Assembly: GCF_000973085.1 (NCBI RefSeq)
Contig: NZ_CP011280.1
Span: forward strand, 274,642 to 338,641
Source: Sneathia vaginalis
GTDB taxonomy: Bacteria > Fusobacteriota > Fusobacteriia > Fusobacteriales > Leptotrichiaceae
Direction of reading: 5' to 3'
Length of the DNA: 64,000 nt
Shown one piece after another: positions 7,991 to 16,860 of this stretch (positions are counted from its first letter, which is position 1; each line of letters begins with the position of its first letter). Below the pieces are notes generated by a model. That model worked only from the letters and a program-made list of their open reading frames with translations, did not search any database and was not told where the DNA came from. Both the position numbers and the translations under genes were made by a program.

Positions 7991-9305
7991 CTTGATGCTT
8001 TTCGTTGTAATTTTACTTTTAGCATATTTAATATATATCAATAGTAAGAAGGACTTAAAGTATGAGATAACAGAAAAAATAGTCGATAAGAACAATGAAA
8101 TAAAAGAAGGAATAACTAAAAATATTTTTGATAATAAAAAGGATATTATAGAACAACTGAATTTATTCAAAGATAATGCTAGAGAAACTATTGATAATAA
8201 TATGGATAATCTTACAAAAAAATTAGAAGATAAATTAAAAGATTCTAATAGTATAAGTCTTGATATAGTTAAAAATATGACTACTTTTAAAGAAGATATA
8301 CATAAGAATATCGATGAATTGATAAATAAGAATATTGAAAAGTTAGATACAAATTCAAAAAATATTACAAGTTTTAAAGAAGAAATACGTAATGAGATAT
8401 ATAAGAACTTAGATATACTTCTAAAAAGAGTAGAGGAGAAATTAGAACAAAGTAATAAACTAGATAAAAATACTAAGGATAGTATAAATAATTTTAAAGA
8501 GATAGTAAGTTTAAAATTAGAAGAAAGTCTAAAAGAAGGATTTAAAAAATCTAATGAAACTTTCGCATCAGTTTTAGAACGTTTATCTAAAATAGATGAA
8601 GCACAGAAAAATATAGATAAATTATCACAAAATGTTTTAGAATTACAAAAAGTTCTGACTGATAAGAAACTTAGAGGTAATTTTGGTGAAGTTCAACTAT
8701 CACAAATTCTATACAATGTATTTGGTGAAAAGGGAAAACTATATGATCTACAATACGCAATGAAAGAAAAAAAGGTTGTAGATGCTATTATCTTTTCTAA
8801 AGAACCTCTAGGGTTATTACCAATAGATTCTAAGTTTCCATTGGAAAATTTTAATAGAATACAAGAAGGGCTTGATGCTAGAAAGAGTTTTGTGGATGAT
8901 GTAAAAAAACATATAGATGATATATCTAATAAATACGTTGTAATTCAAAACTTAAATCAAGCTATTATGTTTATACCTTCTGAGGCAGTATACATATATA
9001 TTTTATCTAGTTGCCCAGAGCTTATTAACTATTCATATGAAAAGAAAGTGTGGATAGCATCGCCAACAACATTAATGGCAATAGCTACAACAATACAGTT
9101 GTCTATAATAAATATAGAAAAGAATGAAAATGCTGAAAATCTCTATGAAAGTTTGAGAATTTTAGCACCAGAATTTAAAAGATACAAAGAACGTTGGACT
9201 ACCCTTATAAAAGATTTTGAAAAAATAGAAAAAGATATGAAGGAGTTAAGTACAACAAGTAAGAAAATAGGAGATAAATTTGAAAAAATTAACACAGCAC
9301 AATAA
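7977..9305 (+). CDS. rmuC: RmuC-family DNA recombination protein
   Basis: It has an N-terminal membrane anchor (about residues 2-20), a long Lys/Glu/Asn-rich coiled coil to about residue 225, then the RmuC domain starting at LRGNFGEVQLSQIL (about residue 232), with VDAIIFSKEP and LLPIDSKFPLENF resembling the restriction-endonuclease-like core. RmuC limits inversions between short inverted repeats in E. coli. ATG 7977 is chosen over 7959 because GGAAGGAG lies 6 bases upstream. It overlaps yihY and the first chromate-transporter gene. Confidence 0.92.
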   Translation: MLIISLMLFVVILLLAYLIYINSKKDLKYEITEKIVDKNNEIKEGITKNIFDNKKDIIEQLNLFKDNARETIDNNMDNLTKKLEDKLKDSNSISLDIVKNMTTFKEDIHKNIDELINKNIEKLDTNSKNITSFKEEIRNEIYKNLDILLKRVEEKLEQSNKLDKNTKDSINNFKEIVSLKLEESLKEGFKKSNETFASVLERLSKIDEAQKNIDKLSQNVLELQKVLTDKKLRGNFGEVQLSQILYNVFGEKGKLYDLQYAMKEKKVVDAIIFSKEPLGLLPIDSKFPLENFNRIQEGLDARKSFVDDVKKHIDDISNKYVVIQNLNQAIMFIPSEAVYIYILSSCPELINYSYEKKVWIASPTTLMAIATTIQLSIINIEKNENAENLYESLRILAPEFKRYKERWTTLIKDFEKIEKDMKELSTTSKKIGDKFEKINTAQ

Positions 9306-9831
9306 AATTTCATTATTTAAAATTTTTGTAAGTTTACTTAAAATTAATACTTTTACCTTTGGTGGAGGTTACACAATAGTCCCTATTATAAAACAAGAAT
9401 TTGTAGAGAACTTAAATGCTATGAGTGAAGAAGAGATGATGAGTTGTGTATCATTATCAGCTAGTGTTCCAGGAGCTCTTGCAATATCTACATCATATTT
9501 GGTAGGGTATAAGTTAAGAGGAATATTAGGTGGTATTACTGCAGTATTAGCTTCTGTTTTACCATGTCTTGTAATTATTTCGTTGATTTCAATAGCTTAT
9601 CATAGCTTTATAACCAATATATACATAAAAGCAATATTACAAGCAGTGGGTGCTATGGTTAGTGCAATACTGGTAGTTACTGTAATTAAGATGATAAAAA
9701 AAGTGGAATATAAGTTTATTCCCTTACTAGTAATAATGTTTATTCTAAGCTATTTCTTTAAAATTAAGCTTGCAATATTATTAGTAGTGTCAGCAGTAAT
9801 AGGTTTAATAGAAGGGATTAGAAGATGTTAA
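9280..9831 (+). CDS. Chromate-transport (CHR) family protein, first half-subunit
   Basis: A 183-residue half-size CHR protein with the family motif FTFGGGYTIVPII near the N-terminus, a Pro-Gly motif (SVPGALAISTSYLVGYKL), and about five hydrophobic spans. Bidomain ChrA proteins consist of two such halves; here the halves are separate overlapping genes, as in many Firmicutes and fusobacteria. Start TTG 9280 is preceded by AGGAG with 6-base spacing and lies inside the end of rmuC. Chromate efflux is the activity of characterised ChrA; in an anaerobe the natural substrate may be another anion, so the substrate is uncertain. Confidence 0.9.
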   Translation: MKKLTQHNKISLFKIFVSLLKINTFTFGGGYTIVPIIKQEFVENLNAMSEEEMMSCVSLSASVPGALAISTSYLVGYKLRGILGGITAVLASVLPCLVIISLISIAYHSFITNIYIKAILQAVGAMVSAILVVTVIKMIKKVEYKFIPLLVIMFILSYFFKIKLAILLVVSAVIGLIEGIRRC

Positions 9832-10358
9832 TATATTTACAACTATATTTCGTTTTTTTTGAAATAGGATTATTTGCCTTTGGTGGTGGTTATGCAGCAC
9901 TACCATTAATACAAGAATATATTGTTAATAAACATGGGTGGATAAATGCAAAAACCATGTTGGACATTGTATCTATTTCTCAAATGACACCAGGTCCTAT
10001 TGCGATAAATTCAGCAACATTTGTGGGATTGACTATTGGAAAACTACCAGGTGCTATAATAGCAACATTAGGTGTTGTAACACCACAAATAATAATATTA
10101 ACAATATTTTTAAAAGTTATAGGTACAGATAACAAATATGTTAAGTTTATGTTAAAAGGTATATCAATAACAATAGTTGCTCTAATAGCAGTAACAAGTA
10201 TAGACTTAGCAAGATCAGCTGTTTTTGAAAATATTAATGTTATTACAATATTAGTATTTGTACTAGGTTTAATTTTGTACTACAAGGGAGTTAATTTAAT
10301 AAAATTAATTGTTTTTTCAGGGATTATAGGTTTTTTAGGAGTATTAATTCATGCTTAA
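9825..10358 (+). CDS. Chromate-transport (CHR) family protein, second half-subunit
   Basis: The partner of the preceding gene: 177 residues with FAFGGGYAALPLI (residues 16-28) and SQMTPGPIAINSATFVG, which is the more canonical CHR pair of motifs. The two halves probably insert in antiparallel topology and form a heterodimer. It overlaps the first half by 7 bases and folA by 8 bases, so all three are translationally coupled. The transported anion cannot be told from sequence. Confidence 0.9.
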   Translation: MLIYLQLYFVFFEIGLFAFGGGYAALPLIQEYIVNKHGWINAKTMLDIVSISQMTPGPIAINSATFVGLTIGKLPGAIIATLGVVTPQIIILTIFLKVIGTDNKYVKFMLKGISITIVALIAVTSIDLARSAVFENINVITILVFVLGLILYYKGVNLIKLIVFSGIIGFLGVLIHA

Positions 10359-10803
10359 AATAATAGTGGCAACAGGTAAAAATAGAGAGATAGGTAAAGA
10401 TAATAAGTTATTATGGCATTTACCAGAGGACTTGAAACATTTTAAAAATTTAACTAAAAATTCAACTGTAATTATGGGATATAATACATATCTTAGCATA
10501 GGTAGACCTCTACCAAATAGAAAAAATATAGTGATTTGTGACAAGGATATTGAAATTGAAGGTGTCATAATATATAACGATTTAAAAAAATGCTTATCTG
10601 AAAATACAGATGCATATATTATAGGTGGACAAAGTATTTATGAACAAACACTAGATTATGTATCTGAGTTACATATTAGCTATATAGATAAAGCATATGA
10701 AGATGCAGACACATATTTTCCAGAATATGAGGATAAGTTTAAATTAAAATATAGTGAGAAAAAAACAGGCTTTGAGTATAGAGTATATGAAAAAATGGAG
10801 TAG
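10351..10803 (+). CDS. folA: Dihydrofolate reductase
   Basis: Reduces dihydrofolate to tetrahydrofolate with NADPH. The 150-residue product shows the start IIVATGKNREIGKDNKLLWHLPEDL (broken by natural variation), with the catalytic acid in LPEDLKHF, the folate/NADPH segment VIMGYNTYLSIGRPLPNRKNIVI, and the nucleotide motif IIGGQSIYEQ. Length is slightly short of E. coli FolA (159). No thyA lies nearby, so the folate context is not clustered here. Its start is within the CHR gene and it ends 2 bases before the P-type ATPase gene. Confidence 0.93.
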   Translation: MLKIIVATGKNREIGKDNKLLWHLPEDLKHFKNLTKNSTVIMGYNTYLSIGRPLPNRKNIVICDKDIEIEGVIIYNDLKKCLSENTDAYIIGGQSIYEQTLDYVSELHISYIDKAYEDADTYFPEYEDKFKLKYSEKKTGFEYRVYEKME

Positions 10804-10805
10804 TT

Positions 10806-13172
10806 ATGAGAAAAAATGTAAATAAAAGAATTTCATCATATATTTTTAGATCTTTTGTAACTCCATTTTCAACTATACTTTTTTGTTTGGCATTGCTTTC
10901 ATCTTTAACGCAAAAAATCTTCTTATTCTTAGTCATACTATTAAGTGGACTAATACATTTTACTCAAGAATTAAGAGCAAAGATAATAACAGACAAGTTA
11001 TTAAAGTTAGTTAATACAAAAGTTAAAGTATTAAAAGATGATAAGGTTATAGAAATAAGTTCGGAGCAACTAAAATTAGATGATAAGATTGTATTAGAAG
11101 CAGGGGATAGAATACCAGCTGATGTAAAATTGTTAGAAACATCAGACTTTTTTGTGTCCCAGTCCGTTATAACTGGTGAGAGTGGCATAGTAGAAAAAAG
11201 GGCTACTAATACAGCTTTTTCAGGTACTAGTGTAGTTGGAGGTAGAGCAGTAGCCAAGGTTATTGCCCTAGGTAAGTCTACAGTATATGGGAACTTAGCT
11301 ATTAATAATGTAGTTAAGAAAAGACGTTTTGACGAAGGTGCAAAATCAATCTCTATAGTACTAGTAAAATTTATGGCAATATTGCTACCAATAGTTTTTC
11401 TTATTCTAGGTATAACTAAGGGTCTTTGGTTAAGAGCATTTGTATTTTCATTATCTGTTGCTATAGGATTGACACCAGAATTACTTCCTATGGTAATATC
11501 TGCTTGTTTAGCAAAGGCAAGTAGTAGCTTATACAAGAAAAAAACTATAGTTAAAAATATAAATGCAATGCAGGCTTTAGGGAGTATGGATGTATTGTGT
11601 GTAGATAAGACTGGTACTCTAACAAAAGATGAAGTTATACTTGAATATTATCTAGATATTTTAGGTAATGAATCACAAAAAGTATTAGACTTTGCATATT
11701 TAAATAGTTACTATCATACGGGTGCAAAAAATCATTTAGATAGAGCAGTCTTAAAGTGTGAGAATGCATATTTAAAAAAATTAGTTAATGAGTATAATAA
11801 GATAGATGAAATCCCTTTTAATAATGAGAAAAAATATGCTAGTGTGCAAGTAAATGACTTGATAATTTTAAAAGGGGCATATAAGGAAATACTAAAAAAA
11901 TGTTCATATATCGAATATAAAGGTAAAATAATCAAAATTGAAGATGATAAGCAAGAAAGCGTAAGACATATAGTAGATGAGATGACAGAAGATGGAATGA
12001 GAGTCTTAGCTATTTGCTATAAAAAAACAAATAAAACATACATAGATGATGAGGATGATTACATATTGTTAGGATATATTTCATTCTTTGATGCTCCAAA
12101 AAGTAGTGCAACTAGTTCCATATCTAAACTAAATAATTTAAATATAGATATTAGAATCTTAACGGGTGATAATAAAGGGACAACCATAGCAGTATGCAAA
12201 AGAATAGGTATAAAATGTAATAAGGTACTAACAGGAGAACAGATAGATAAGCTAGAGGGTGATGATGTATATACTACAATAGAATCTACTAATATTTTCG
12301 TAGAATTAAGCCCTAAACATAAGGCAAAAATAGTGGAAATTTTACAAAAAAATGGACACTTTGTAGGATTTTTAGGAGATGGTATGAATGATTTACCAGC
12401 TCAGTTGAAGGCTAATGTAAGTATATCTGTGGATAATGCTGTAACAGCTTTAAAAGATAGTGCAGATATTGTGTTGTTGAAAAAGGACTTAAATATATTA
12501 GAAGATAGTATAATAGAAGGAAGAAAAGCCTTTGTAAATATGGTTAAATATATTAAGATAACAGCATCATCTAATTTTGGAAATATTTGTGCGATAGTTT
12601 GTGCTAGTATATTTTTACCATTTTACCCCATAACTTCTGTGCAAATTCTTTTAGTTAATACATTATATGACATACTATGCTTAATTCTACCTTGGGATAA
12701 TGTAGATAAAGAATTAATCAAAAGGCCACTAGAATGGTCTGGTAAGACATTAGAAAGATTTATGATATATTTTGGGCCTTTAAGTTTGATATTTGATATA
12801 TTAACTTTCTTCTTCTTATACAAAATATTAGCACCAAGTGTAGCAGGAACTAATTACAAACAAGTTGTAAGTATATGTCAAACTGGATGGTTTTTAGAAA
12901 CATTATGGACACAGGTTTTAATATTACATCTTTTAAGAACAGAAAAAATACCATTTATTCAAAGTAAACCATCAAAATTAGCAATGTTTACAACAATAAG
13001 TGGATTAATATTACTAAGTCTATTAACTATAAGTCCTTTGGGTAATTTGATAGGATTTACTACATTGCCACTTAGTTATTACATATTCTTAGCAGTAATA
13101 GTTTTATCATATATGATTTTAGTAACCATTTTTAAAATCTTTTATGTAAGAAAATACAAGAAGTTATTATAG
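10806..13172 (+). CDS. MgtA-like P-type ATPase, N-terminally short paralogue
   Basis: A P3B-type (Mg2+-importing) ATPase of 788 residues. All catalytic motifs are intact: TGES (123-126), TPELLPM in M4, DKTGTLT with phosphorylated Asp267, nucleotide-binding KGA, TGDN, and GDGMND near residue 524. The C-terminal six spans match MgtA. It lacks roughly the first 80-110 residues of the paralogue at 13.7 kb, and the M1-M2 loop is shortened. The gene begins 2 bases after folA, leaving no room for the missing part. This could be a functional divergent pump or a specialised relative. Residues around the hinge differ (GDGMNDLPAQLKANVSI versus [17 protein letters not shown]), so transported ion and direction are uncertain. 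Confidence 0.88.
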   Translation: MRKNVNKRISSYIFRSFVTPFSTILFCLALLSSLTQKIFLFLVILLSGLIHFTQELRAKIITDKLLKLVNTKVKVLKDDKVIEISSEQLKLDDKIVLEAGDRIPADVKLLETSDFFVSQSVITGESGIVEKRATNTAFSGTSVVGGRAVAKVIALGKSTVYGNLAINNVVKKRRFDEGAKSISIVLVKFMAILLPIVFLILGITKGLWLRAFVFSLSVAIGLTPELLPMVISACLAKASSSLYKKKTIVKNINAMQALGSMDVLCVDKTGTLTKDEVILEYYLDILGNESQKVLDFAYLNSYYHTGAKNHLDRAVLKCENAYLKKLVNEYNKIDEIPFNNEKKYASVQVNDLIILKGAYKEILKKCSYIEYKGKIIKIEDDKQESVRHIVDEMTEDGMRVLAICYKKTNKTYIDDEDDYILLGYISFFDAPKSSATSSISKLNNLNIDIRILTGDNKGTTIAVCKRIGIKCNKVLTGEQIDKLEGDDVYTTIESTNIFVELSPKHKAKIVEILQKNGHFVGFLGDGMNDLPAQLKANVSISVDNAVTALKDSADIVLLKKDLNILEDSIIEGRKAFVNMVKYIKITASSNFGNICAIVCASIFLPFYPITSVQILLVNTLYDILCLILPWDNVDKELIKRPLEWSGKTLERFMIYFGPLSLIFDILTFFFLYKILAPSVAGTNYKQVVSICQTGWFLETLWTQVLILHLLRTEKIPFIQSKPSKLAMFTTISGLILLSLLTISPLGNLIGFTTLPLSYYIFLAVIVLSYMILVTIFKIFYVRKYKKLL

Positions 13173-13180
13173 GAGGACTT

Positions 13181-13648
13181 ATGAAAAAAAATATAGAACA
13201 TTTAATAATAGATAGTCTAACTATAGAAAAAATAATTGAAGAATATGAAAATACCAATGTATTAACAGAGTCTCTAAAAAACCTATTATCCGAAGATATA
13301 CAAATGTTGGTTATTGAAAAAAAGGATAGCGAAAAAAGAAATAATGGTGTAATACAGATACAGGACCTATCTATTTACCCTATAGCAAGAAAGATATTAA
13401 AAAAAGATGAAGAAATATTTTTAACACCTAAGGAATTTGATATACTATTATTCCTAGCTAAAAATAGGGGAGAAGTTTTTACAAAAGAACAAATATATAC
13501 AGCAGTTTGGGCTGATGACTATTTAATGGATGATAGTAATATAATGGCATTTATACGGAAAATAAGGAAGAAAATAGAAGATAATCCTGATAATCCTAAG
13601 TACATTTTAACTATTTGGGGTATAGGTTACAAATTTAATGAAAAGTAA
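13181..13648 (+). CDS. Orphan OmpR/PhoB-type winged-helix regulator without receiver domain
   Basis: Residues about 60-153 form a Trans_reg_C DNA-binding domain: EIFLTPKEFDILLFLAKNRGEVFTKEQI, followed by the recognition-helix segment DDSNIMAFIRKIRKKIED and the wing ending IWGIGYKF. The first 60 residues replace a normal receiver and have no phospho-Asp pattern. No histidine kinase is nearby. It lies 8 bases after one mgtA-like gene, just before the second, and is the last gene before a terminator. Control of one or both ATPases is the obvious hypothesis, but it is unproven. Start ATG 13181 follows AGGAGG. Confidence 0.82.
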   Translation: MKKNIEHLIIDSLTIEKIIEEYENTNVLTESLKNLLSEDIQMLVIEKKDSEKRNNGVIQIQDLSIYPIARKILKKDEEIFLTPKEFDILLFLAKNRGEVFTKEQIYTAVWADDYLMDDSNIMAFIRKIRKKIEDNPDNPKYILTIWGIGYKFNEK

Positions 13649-13654
13649 GAAAAT

Positions 13655-13692
13655 AGCAAGAATTTAGCCATAACATATTTCTTGCTTTTTTT
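13655..13692 (+). terminator. Terminator of the 4.8-13.6 kb operon
   Basis: AGCAAGAA (13655-13662) pairs with TTCTTGCT (13679-13686), followed by six further T. The loop is long, at 16 bases. Confidence 0.75.
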
Positions 13693-13710
13693 GTACAATA
13701 TGAGTGTAAT
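13682..13710 (+). promoter_or_regulatory. Possible promoter of the second mgtA
   Basis: TTGCTT (13682-13687) and TGTAAT (13705-13710) are 17 bases apart. The -35 lies inside the 3' arm of the preceding terminator. No M-box or other leader RNA fits in the short gap. Confidence 0.4.
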
Positions 13711-13729
13711 AGAAAAAAGGAGGGATAAG

Positions 13730-16426
13730 ATGGAAAAGAAGACTAAGAGCGAAAGAATACATTTTTGTGCAACACACTCAATAATTGAAACATTAAATTG
13801 TCTAGAAACAGTACTTACTGGTTTAGATCAAGAAGGTGTAGAAAAAAGTAGAAGCTTAAATGGAGTTAACAAGGTTACAAAAGAAAAGAAAAAATCTTTA
13901 TTAAAAAGAATAATAGAAGCATTTATTAATCCATTTACAGCAATATTACTTTGTATAGCAATTGTTTCTAGTATGACAGATATAGTGTTTCCATATTTCA
14001 ATTTATTTGGAAGTAATAAACAAGATCTTAACTACTTTACTGTTAGTATAATTATTATACTAATAATAATATCAGGTACATTAAGATTTATACAAGAATC
14101 TAGAAGTGGTAATGCAGCAGAAAAACTATTATCTATGATTACAACTACTTGTACAGTAACAAGAAAAGAACAAAAGAAAGTTGAAATACCACTTGATGAA
14201 TTAGTAGTTGGGGATATAGTGCATTTATCAGCTGGAGATATGATACCTGCAGATTTAAGACTATTAGAAGCTAAGGACTTATTTATTAATCAATCTAGTA
14301 TAACTGGTGAAAGTGGACCAGTGGAAAAGTTTTCACAAGTAAATGAATATAACGGAAGTATAACAGAATATACGAATATAGCGTATATGGGCACTAATGT
14401 AATTTCAGGTTCAGCAACAGCTGTAGCTGTAAATGTTGGAGATAATACACTATTTGGTGCTATGGCTAGTGCAGTTGCTAAAGAAGCTGTAGAAACTAAC
14501 TTTACTAAGGGAGTAAACTCTGTAAGTTGGTTATTAATCAAATTTATGCTACTTATGGTACCTTTGGTATTTATAATAAACGGAATTACAAAAGGTGATT
14601 GGGTGTCAGCCTTTCTATTTGGTATTTCAATAGCCGTAGGTTTAACACCAGAAATGTTACCTATGATAGTTACAACAAGCCTTGCAAAAGGGGCTGTATC
14701 TATGAGTAAAAAAAATACCATAGTAAAAAATATTAACTCTATACAAAATTTTGGAGCAATAGATATTTTATGTACTGATAAAACTGGAACTATAACTCAA
14801 GATAAAGTTGTATTGCAATATTACTATAACATAGAAGGTAATGATGATGTTAGAGTATTAAGATATGCATATTTAAATAGTTTCTTCCAAACAGGTTACA
14901 AAAACCTTATGGACTTAGCGATAATAAAAAAGACAGAAGAATTAGAAAATCAAGATAAAAATTTAGAAGATTTATCTGAAAATTATGAAAAAATAGATGA
15001 AATTCCTTTTGATTTTAAAAGAAGAAGACTATCAACTGTAGTAAAAAATATGAAGACTGGTAAGATAAAAATGGTTACAAAGGGTGCTGTTGAAGAAATG
15101 TTATCAGTTTGTAAATATGTAGAAGAAAAAAGAGAAGTAAAAGAAATAACAGAAAAATTAAAAGAAAAAATCTTATGCACCGTAGATGAATTGAATAAAA
15201 AAGGATTCCGTGTTTTAGCTTTAGCTAAAAAAAATGAAGGTAAATTAAATGAAGAAGATATGATTTTAATAGGTTATCTAGCGTTCTTAGATCCACCTAA
15301 AGAATCAACTGAAGCTGCTATAAAGGCACTAAAAAAACATGGTGTTTCTACAAAAGTTTTAACTGGAGATAACGATCTTGTAACTAGAACTGTTTGTGAA
15401 CAAGTTGGTTTGAAAATAACTAATATGTTTTTAGGTAGTGAAATTGAACAAATGGATGATAAAAGACTTAAAATTGCTGTTGAAGTTGCAGATGTATTTG
15501 CAAAATTAAGCCCAGAACAAAAGACTAGAATAGTTAGTATGCTAAGACAAAATGGTCATGTTGTAGGATTTTTAGGAGATGGAATAAATGATGCTGCAGC
15601 TATGAAAGCAGCAGATATAGGTATATCTGTTGATACAGCAGTAGATATTGCAAAAGAATCAGCTGATATAATATTACTTGAAAAAGATTTAGGAGTATTA
15701 GAAAAAGGTATACTTGAAGGAAGAAAAACTTATGCAAATATGATAAAGTATATAAAGATAACAGCGTCTTCTAATTTTGGTAATATGTTATCTGTATTGG
15801 TTGCCTCAACAATGTTACCATTTTTACCTATGGAAAGTTTACATTTAATAATATTAAATTTAATATATGATTTATCTTGTACTGCAATACCTTGGGATAA
15901 TGTAGATGAAGAATTGTTAGATAAACCTTGCCAATGGGAAGCAAAATCAATAAAAACATTTATGTTATGGATAGGGCCTATAAGCTCAATATTTGATATT
16001 ACAACATATATCTTTATGTATTTTGTACTTTGCCCATTAGTTGTTTCAAATGGTGTTTTATTCCATAATTTATCTAGTGTGTATCATGGCACACAATTAA
16101 GTGTAGTAAGATTAGGATACATAGCTTTATTCCAAACAGGTTGGTTTGTTGAATCTATGTGGAGTCAAAGTCTTGTAATACATATGATAAGAACAATAAA
16201 ATTACCATTTATACAAAGTAGAGCATCTTTCCCAGTTACAACATTAACAATATCAGGTATATTACTATTAACAATAATACCATTTACAAAACTTGGAGCA
16301 TATTTAGGATTTACTAACTTACCATTTGACTATTTCCTATACTTAATACCTTGTATAATTGTATATATGATTTTAGCAACAGTAATAAAAAAACTTTATG
16401 TTAAACACTATAATAGGTTGTTGTAA
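13730..16426 (+). CDS. mgtA: Magnesium-transporting P-type ATPase, full length
   Basis: An 898-residue P3B ATPase that imports Mg2+ across the inner membrane. It has a complete N-terminal cation-ATPase domain, SSITGESG in the actuator domain, TPEMLPM in M4, DKTGTIT with catalytic Asp350, KGA nucleotide site, TGDND, and [10 protein letters not shown]. Ten membrane spans are expected and the C-terminus matches MgtA/MgtB. ATG 13730 is chosen over the upstream in-frame ATG at 13682 because AAAGGAGGGAT is correctly placed before it and the extra 16 residues fall in the terminator/promoter region. It lies next to a second, shorter paralogue, with an orphan winged-helix regulator between them. Confidence 0.94.
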   Translation: MEKKTKSERIHFCATHSIIETLNCLETVLTGLDQEGVEKSRSLNGVNKVTKEKKKSLLKRIIEAFINPFTAILLCIAIVSSMTDIVFPYFNLFGSNKQDLNYFTVSIIIILIIISGTLRFIQESRSGNAAEKLLSMITTTCTVTRKEQKKVEIPLDELVVGDIVHLSAGDMIPADLRLLEAKDLFINQSSITGESGPVEKFSQVNEYNGSITEYTNIAYMGTNVISGSATAVAVNVGDNTLFGAMASAVAKEAVETNFTKGVNSVSWLLIKFMLLMVPLVFIINGITKGDWVSAFLFGISIAVGLTPEMLPMIVTTSLAKGAVSMSKKNTIVKNINSIQNFGAIDILCTDKTGTITQDKVVLQYYYNIEGNDDVRVLRYAYLNSFFQTGYKNLMDLAIIKKTEELENQDKNLEDLSENYEKIDEIPFDFKRRRLSTVVKNMKTGKIKMVTKGAVEEMLSVCKYVEEKREVKEITEKLKEKILCTVDELNKKGFRVLALAKKNEGKLNEEDMILIGYLAFLDPPKESTEAAIKALKKHGVSTKVLTGDNDLVTRTVCEQVGLKITNMFLGSEIEQMDDKRLKIAVEVADVFAKLSPEQKTRIVSMLRQNGHVVGFLGDGINDAAAMKAADIGISVDTAVDIAKESADIILLEKDLGVLEKGILEGRKTYANMIKYIKITASSNFGNMLSVLVASTMLPFLPMESLHLIILNLIYDLSCTAIPWDNVDEELLDKPCQWEAKSIKTFMLWIGPISSIFDITTYIFMYFVLCPLVVSNGVLFHNLSSVYHGTQLSVVRLGYIALFQTGWFVESMWSQSLVIHMIRTIKLPFIQSRASFPVTTLTISGILLLTIIPFTKLGAYLGFTNLPFDYFLYLIPCIIVYMILATVIKKLYVKHYNRLL

Positions 16427-16492
16427 AATATTATTATTGAAATAATTTTAAATTAAAGGTAAAATTGTTGTATACTTGAGAGAGTGGTGAAA

Positions 16493-16675
16493 ATGAAAGA
16501 AATTATAAAAAAATTAGATAAATTATTTGATTGGAATTGTAAAAATACAGATATTATAAAAAAATTTCCTTCAAGATTTAATAAAGATGATGCAAAAGCT
16601 TTAAAAAGTGATTGGCAGAAAGTTGGAGCAGATTTAATGTGGGCAGTAAATGAATATGGTAAGAAAAGCAAATAA
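16493..16675 (+). CDS. Small protein of unknown function (60 residues)
   Basis: A short, lysine-rich soluble protein with a central FDWNCKNTDIIKKFPSRFNK and a C-terminal DWQKVGADLMWAVNEYG. There is no membrane span and I do not recognise the family. ATG 16493 is preferred to GTG 16484 because AGTGGTGA precedes it by 2-3 bases. A TATACT -10-like element lies at about 16470-16475. It sits between mgtA and a strong terminator, followed by an overlapping short frame described separately. A real but lineage-restricted gene is likely. Confidence 0.6.
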   Translation: MKEIIKKLDKLFDWNCKNTDIIKKFPSRFNKDDAKALKSDWQKVGADLMWAVNEYGKKSK

Positions 16676-16754
16676 GCCAGTAAACATAGAGAAAAAAAGT
16701 TTAAAATTAGTTTCTGAAACTTTTTCAGGTCCATTACCACATCCTGATGTATAA
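16650..16754 (+). pseudogene. 34-codon frame resembling the N-terminus of a DUF2335 membrane protein
   Basis: This frame overlaps the end of the 60-residue gene in the +1 register and ends at TAA 16752-16754. Its tail LVSETFSGPLPHPDV closely resembles the FSGPLPPPEIL signature that precedes the membrane spans of DUF2335 (phage/plasmid-type) proteins. In those proteins about 100 residues follow; here the frame stops exactly there. It may be a truncated relic, or the two short frames may be one gene joined by frameshift. Recognition rests on a single motif, so confidence is modest. Confidence 0.35.
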
Positions 16755-16773
16755 AAAAAGAAATTGTTGTATC

Positions 16774-16803
16774 AAATAGCTAGTTTTATCTAGCTATTTT
16801 TTT
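16774..16803 (+). terminator. Terminator after the mgtA / small-gene block
   Basis: AAATAGCTAG, loop TTTTAT, CTAGCTATTTTTTT: a 10-bp stem with a seven-T tail. Confidence 0.9.
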
Positions 16804-16827
16804 GTAGAAAAACAATCTTTTTTGTAG

Positions 16828-16833
16828 TATAAT
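16828..16833 (+). promoter_or_regulatory. -10 element of the yitT-to-ntpD operon
   Basis: A perfect TATAAT between the terminator and the AAGGTGAT ribosome-binding site of the next gene. The -35 is poor (best TTGTAG at 16802-16807, spacing 20). This is the only obvious promoter before about 17.5 kb of continuous genes. Confidence 0.5.
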
Positions 16834-16860
16834 ATTATATATTAACAAAAAGGTGATGTG

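Noticed and set aside
9280-10358. Frameshifted single chrA gene
   Set aside because: Each half has its own start and ribosome-binding site and complete CHR motifs; paired short CHR genes are a known arrangement.
13682-13729. Longer start of the full-length mgtA
   Set aside because: The extra 16 codons lie in the terminator/promoter segment; ATG 13730 has a well-placed AAAGGAGGGAT site and begins at the usual family N-terminus.
13649-13729. M-box magnesium riboswitch before the second mgtA
   Set aside because: Only about 80 bases are available, occupied by a terminator and a promoter-like element; no M-box signature is seen.
16493-16754. Programmed frameshift joining the two small frames
   Set aside because: The shift needed is +1, and no recognised slippery or stimulatory element is visible at the overlap. 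Not excluded, but unsupported.
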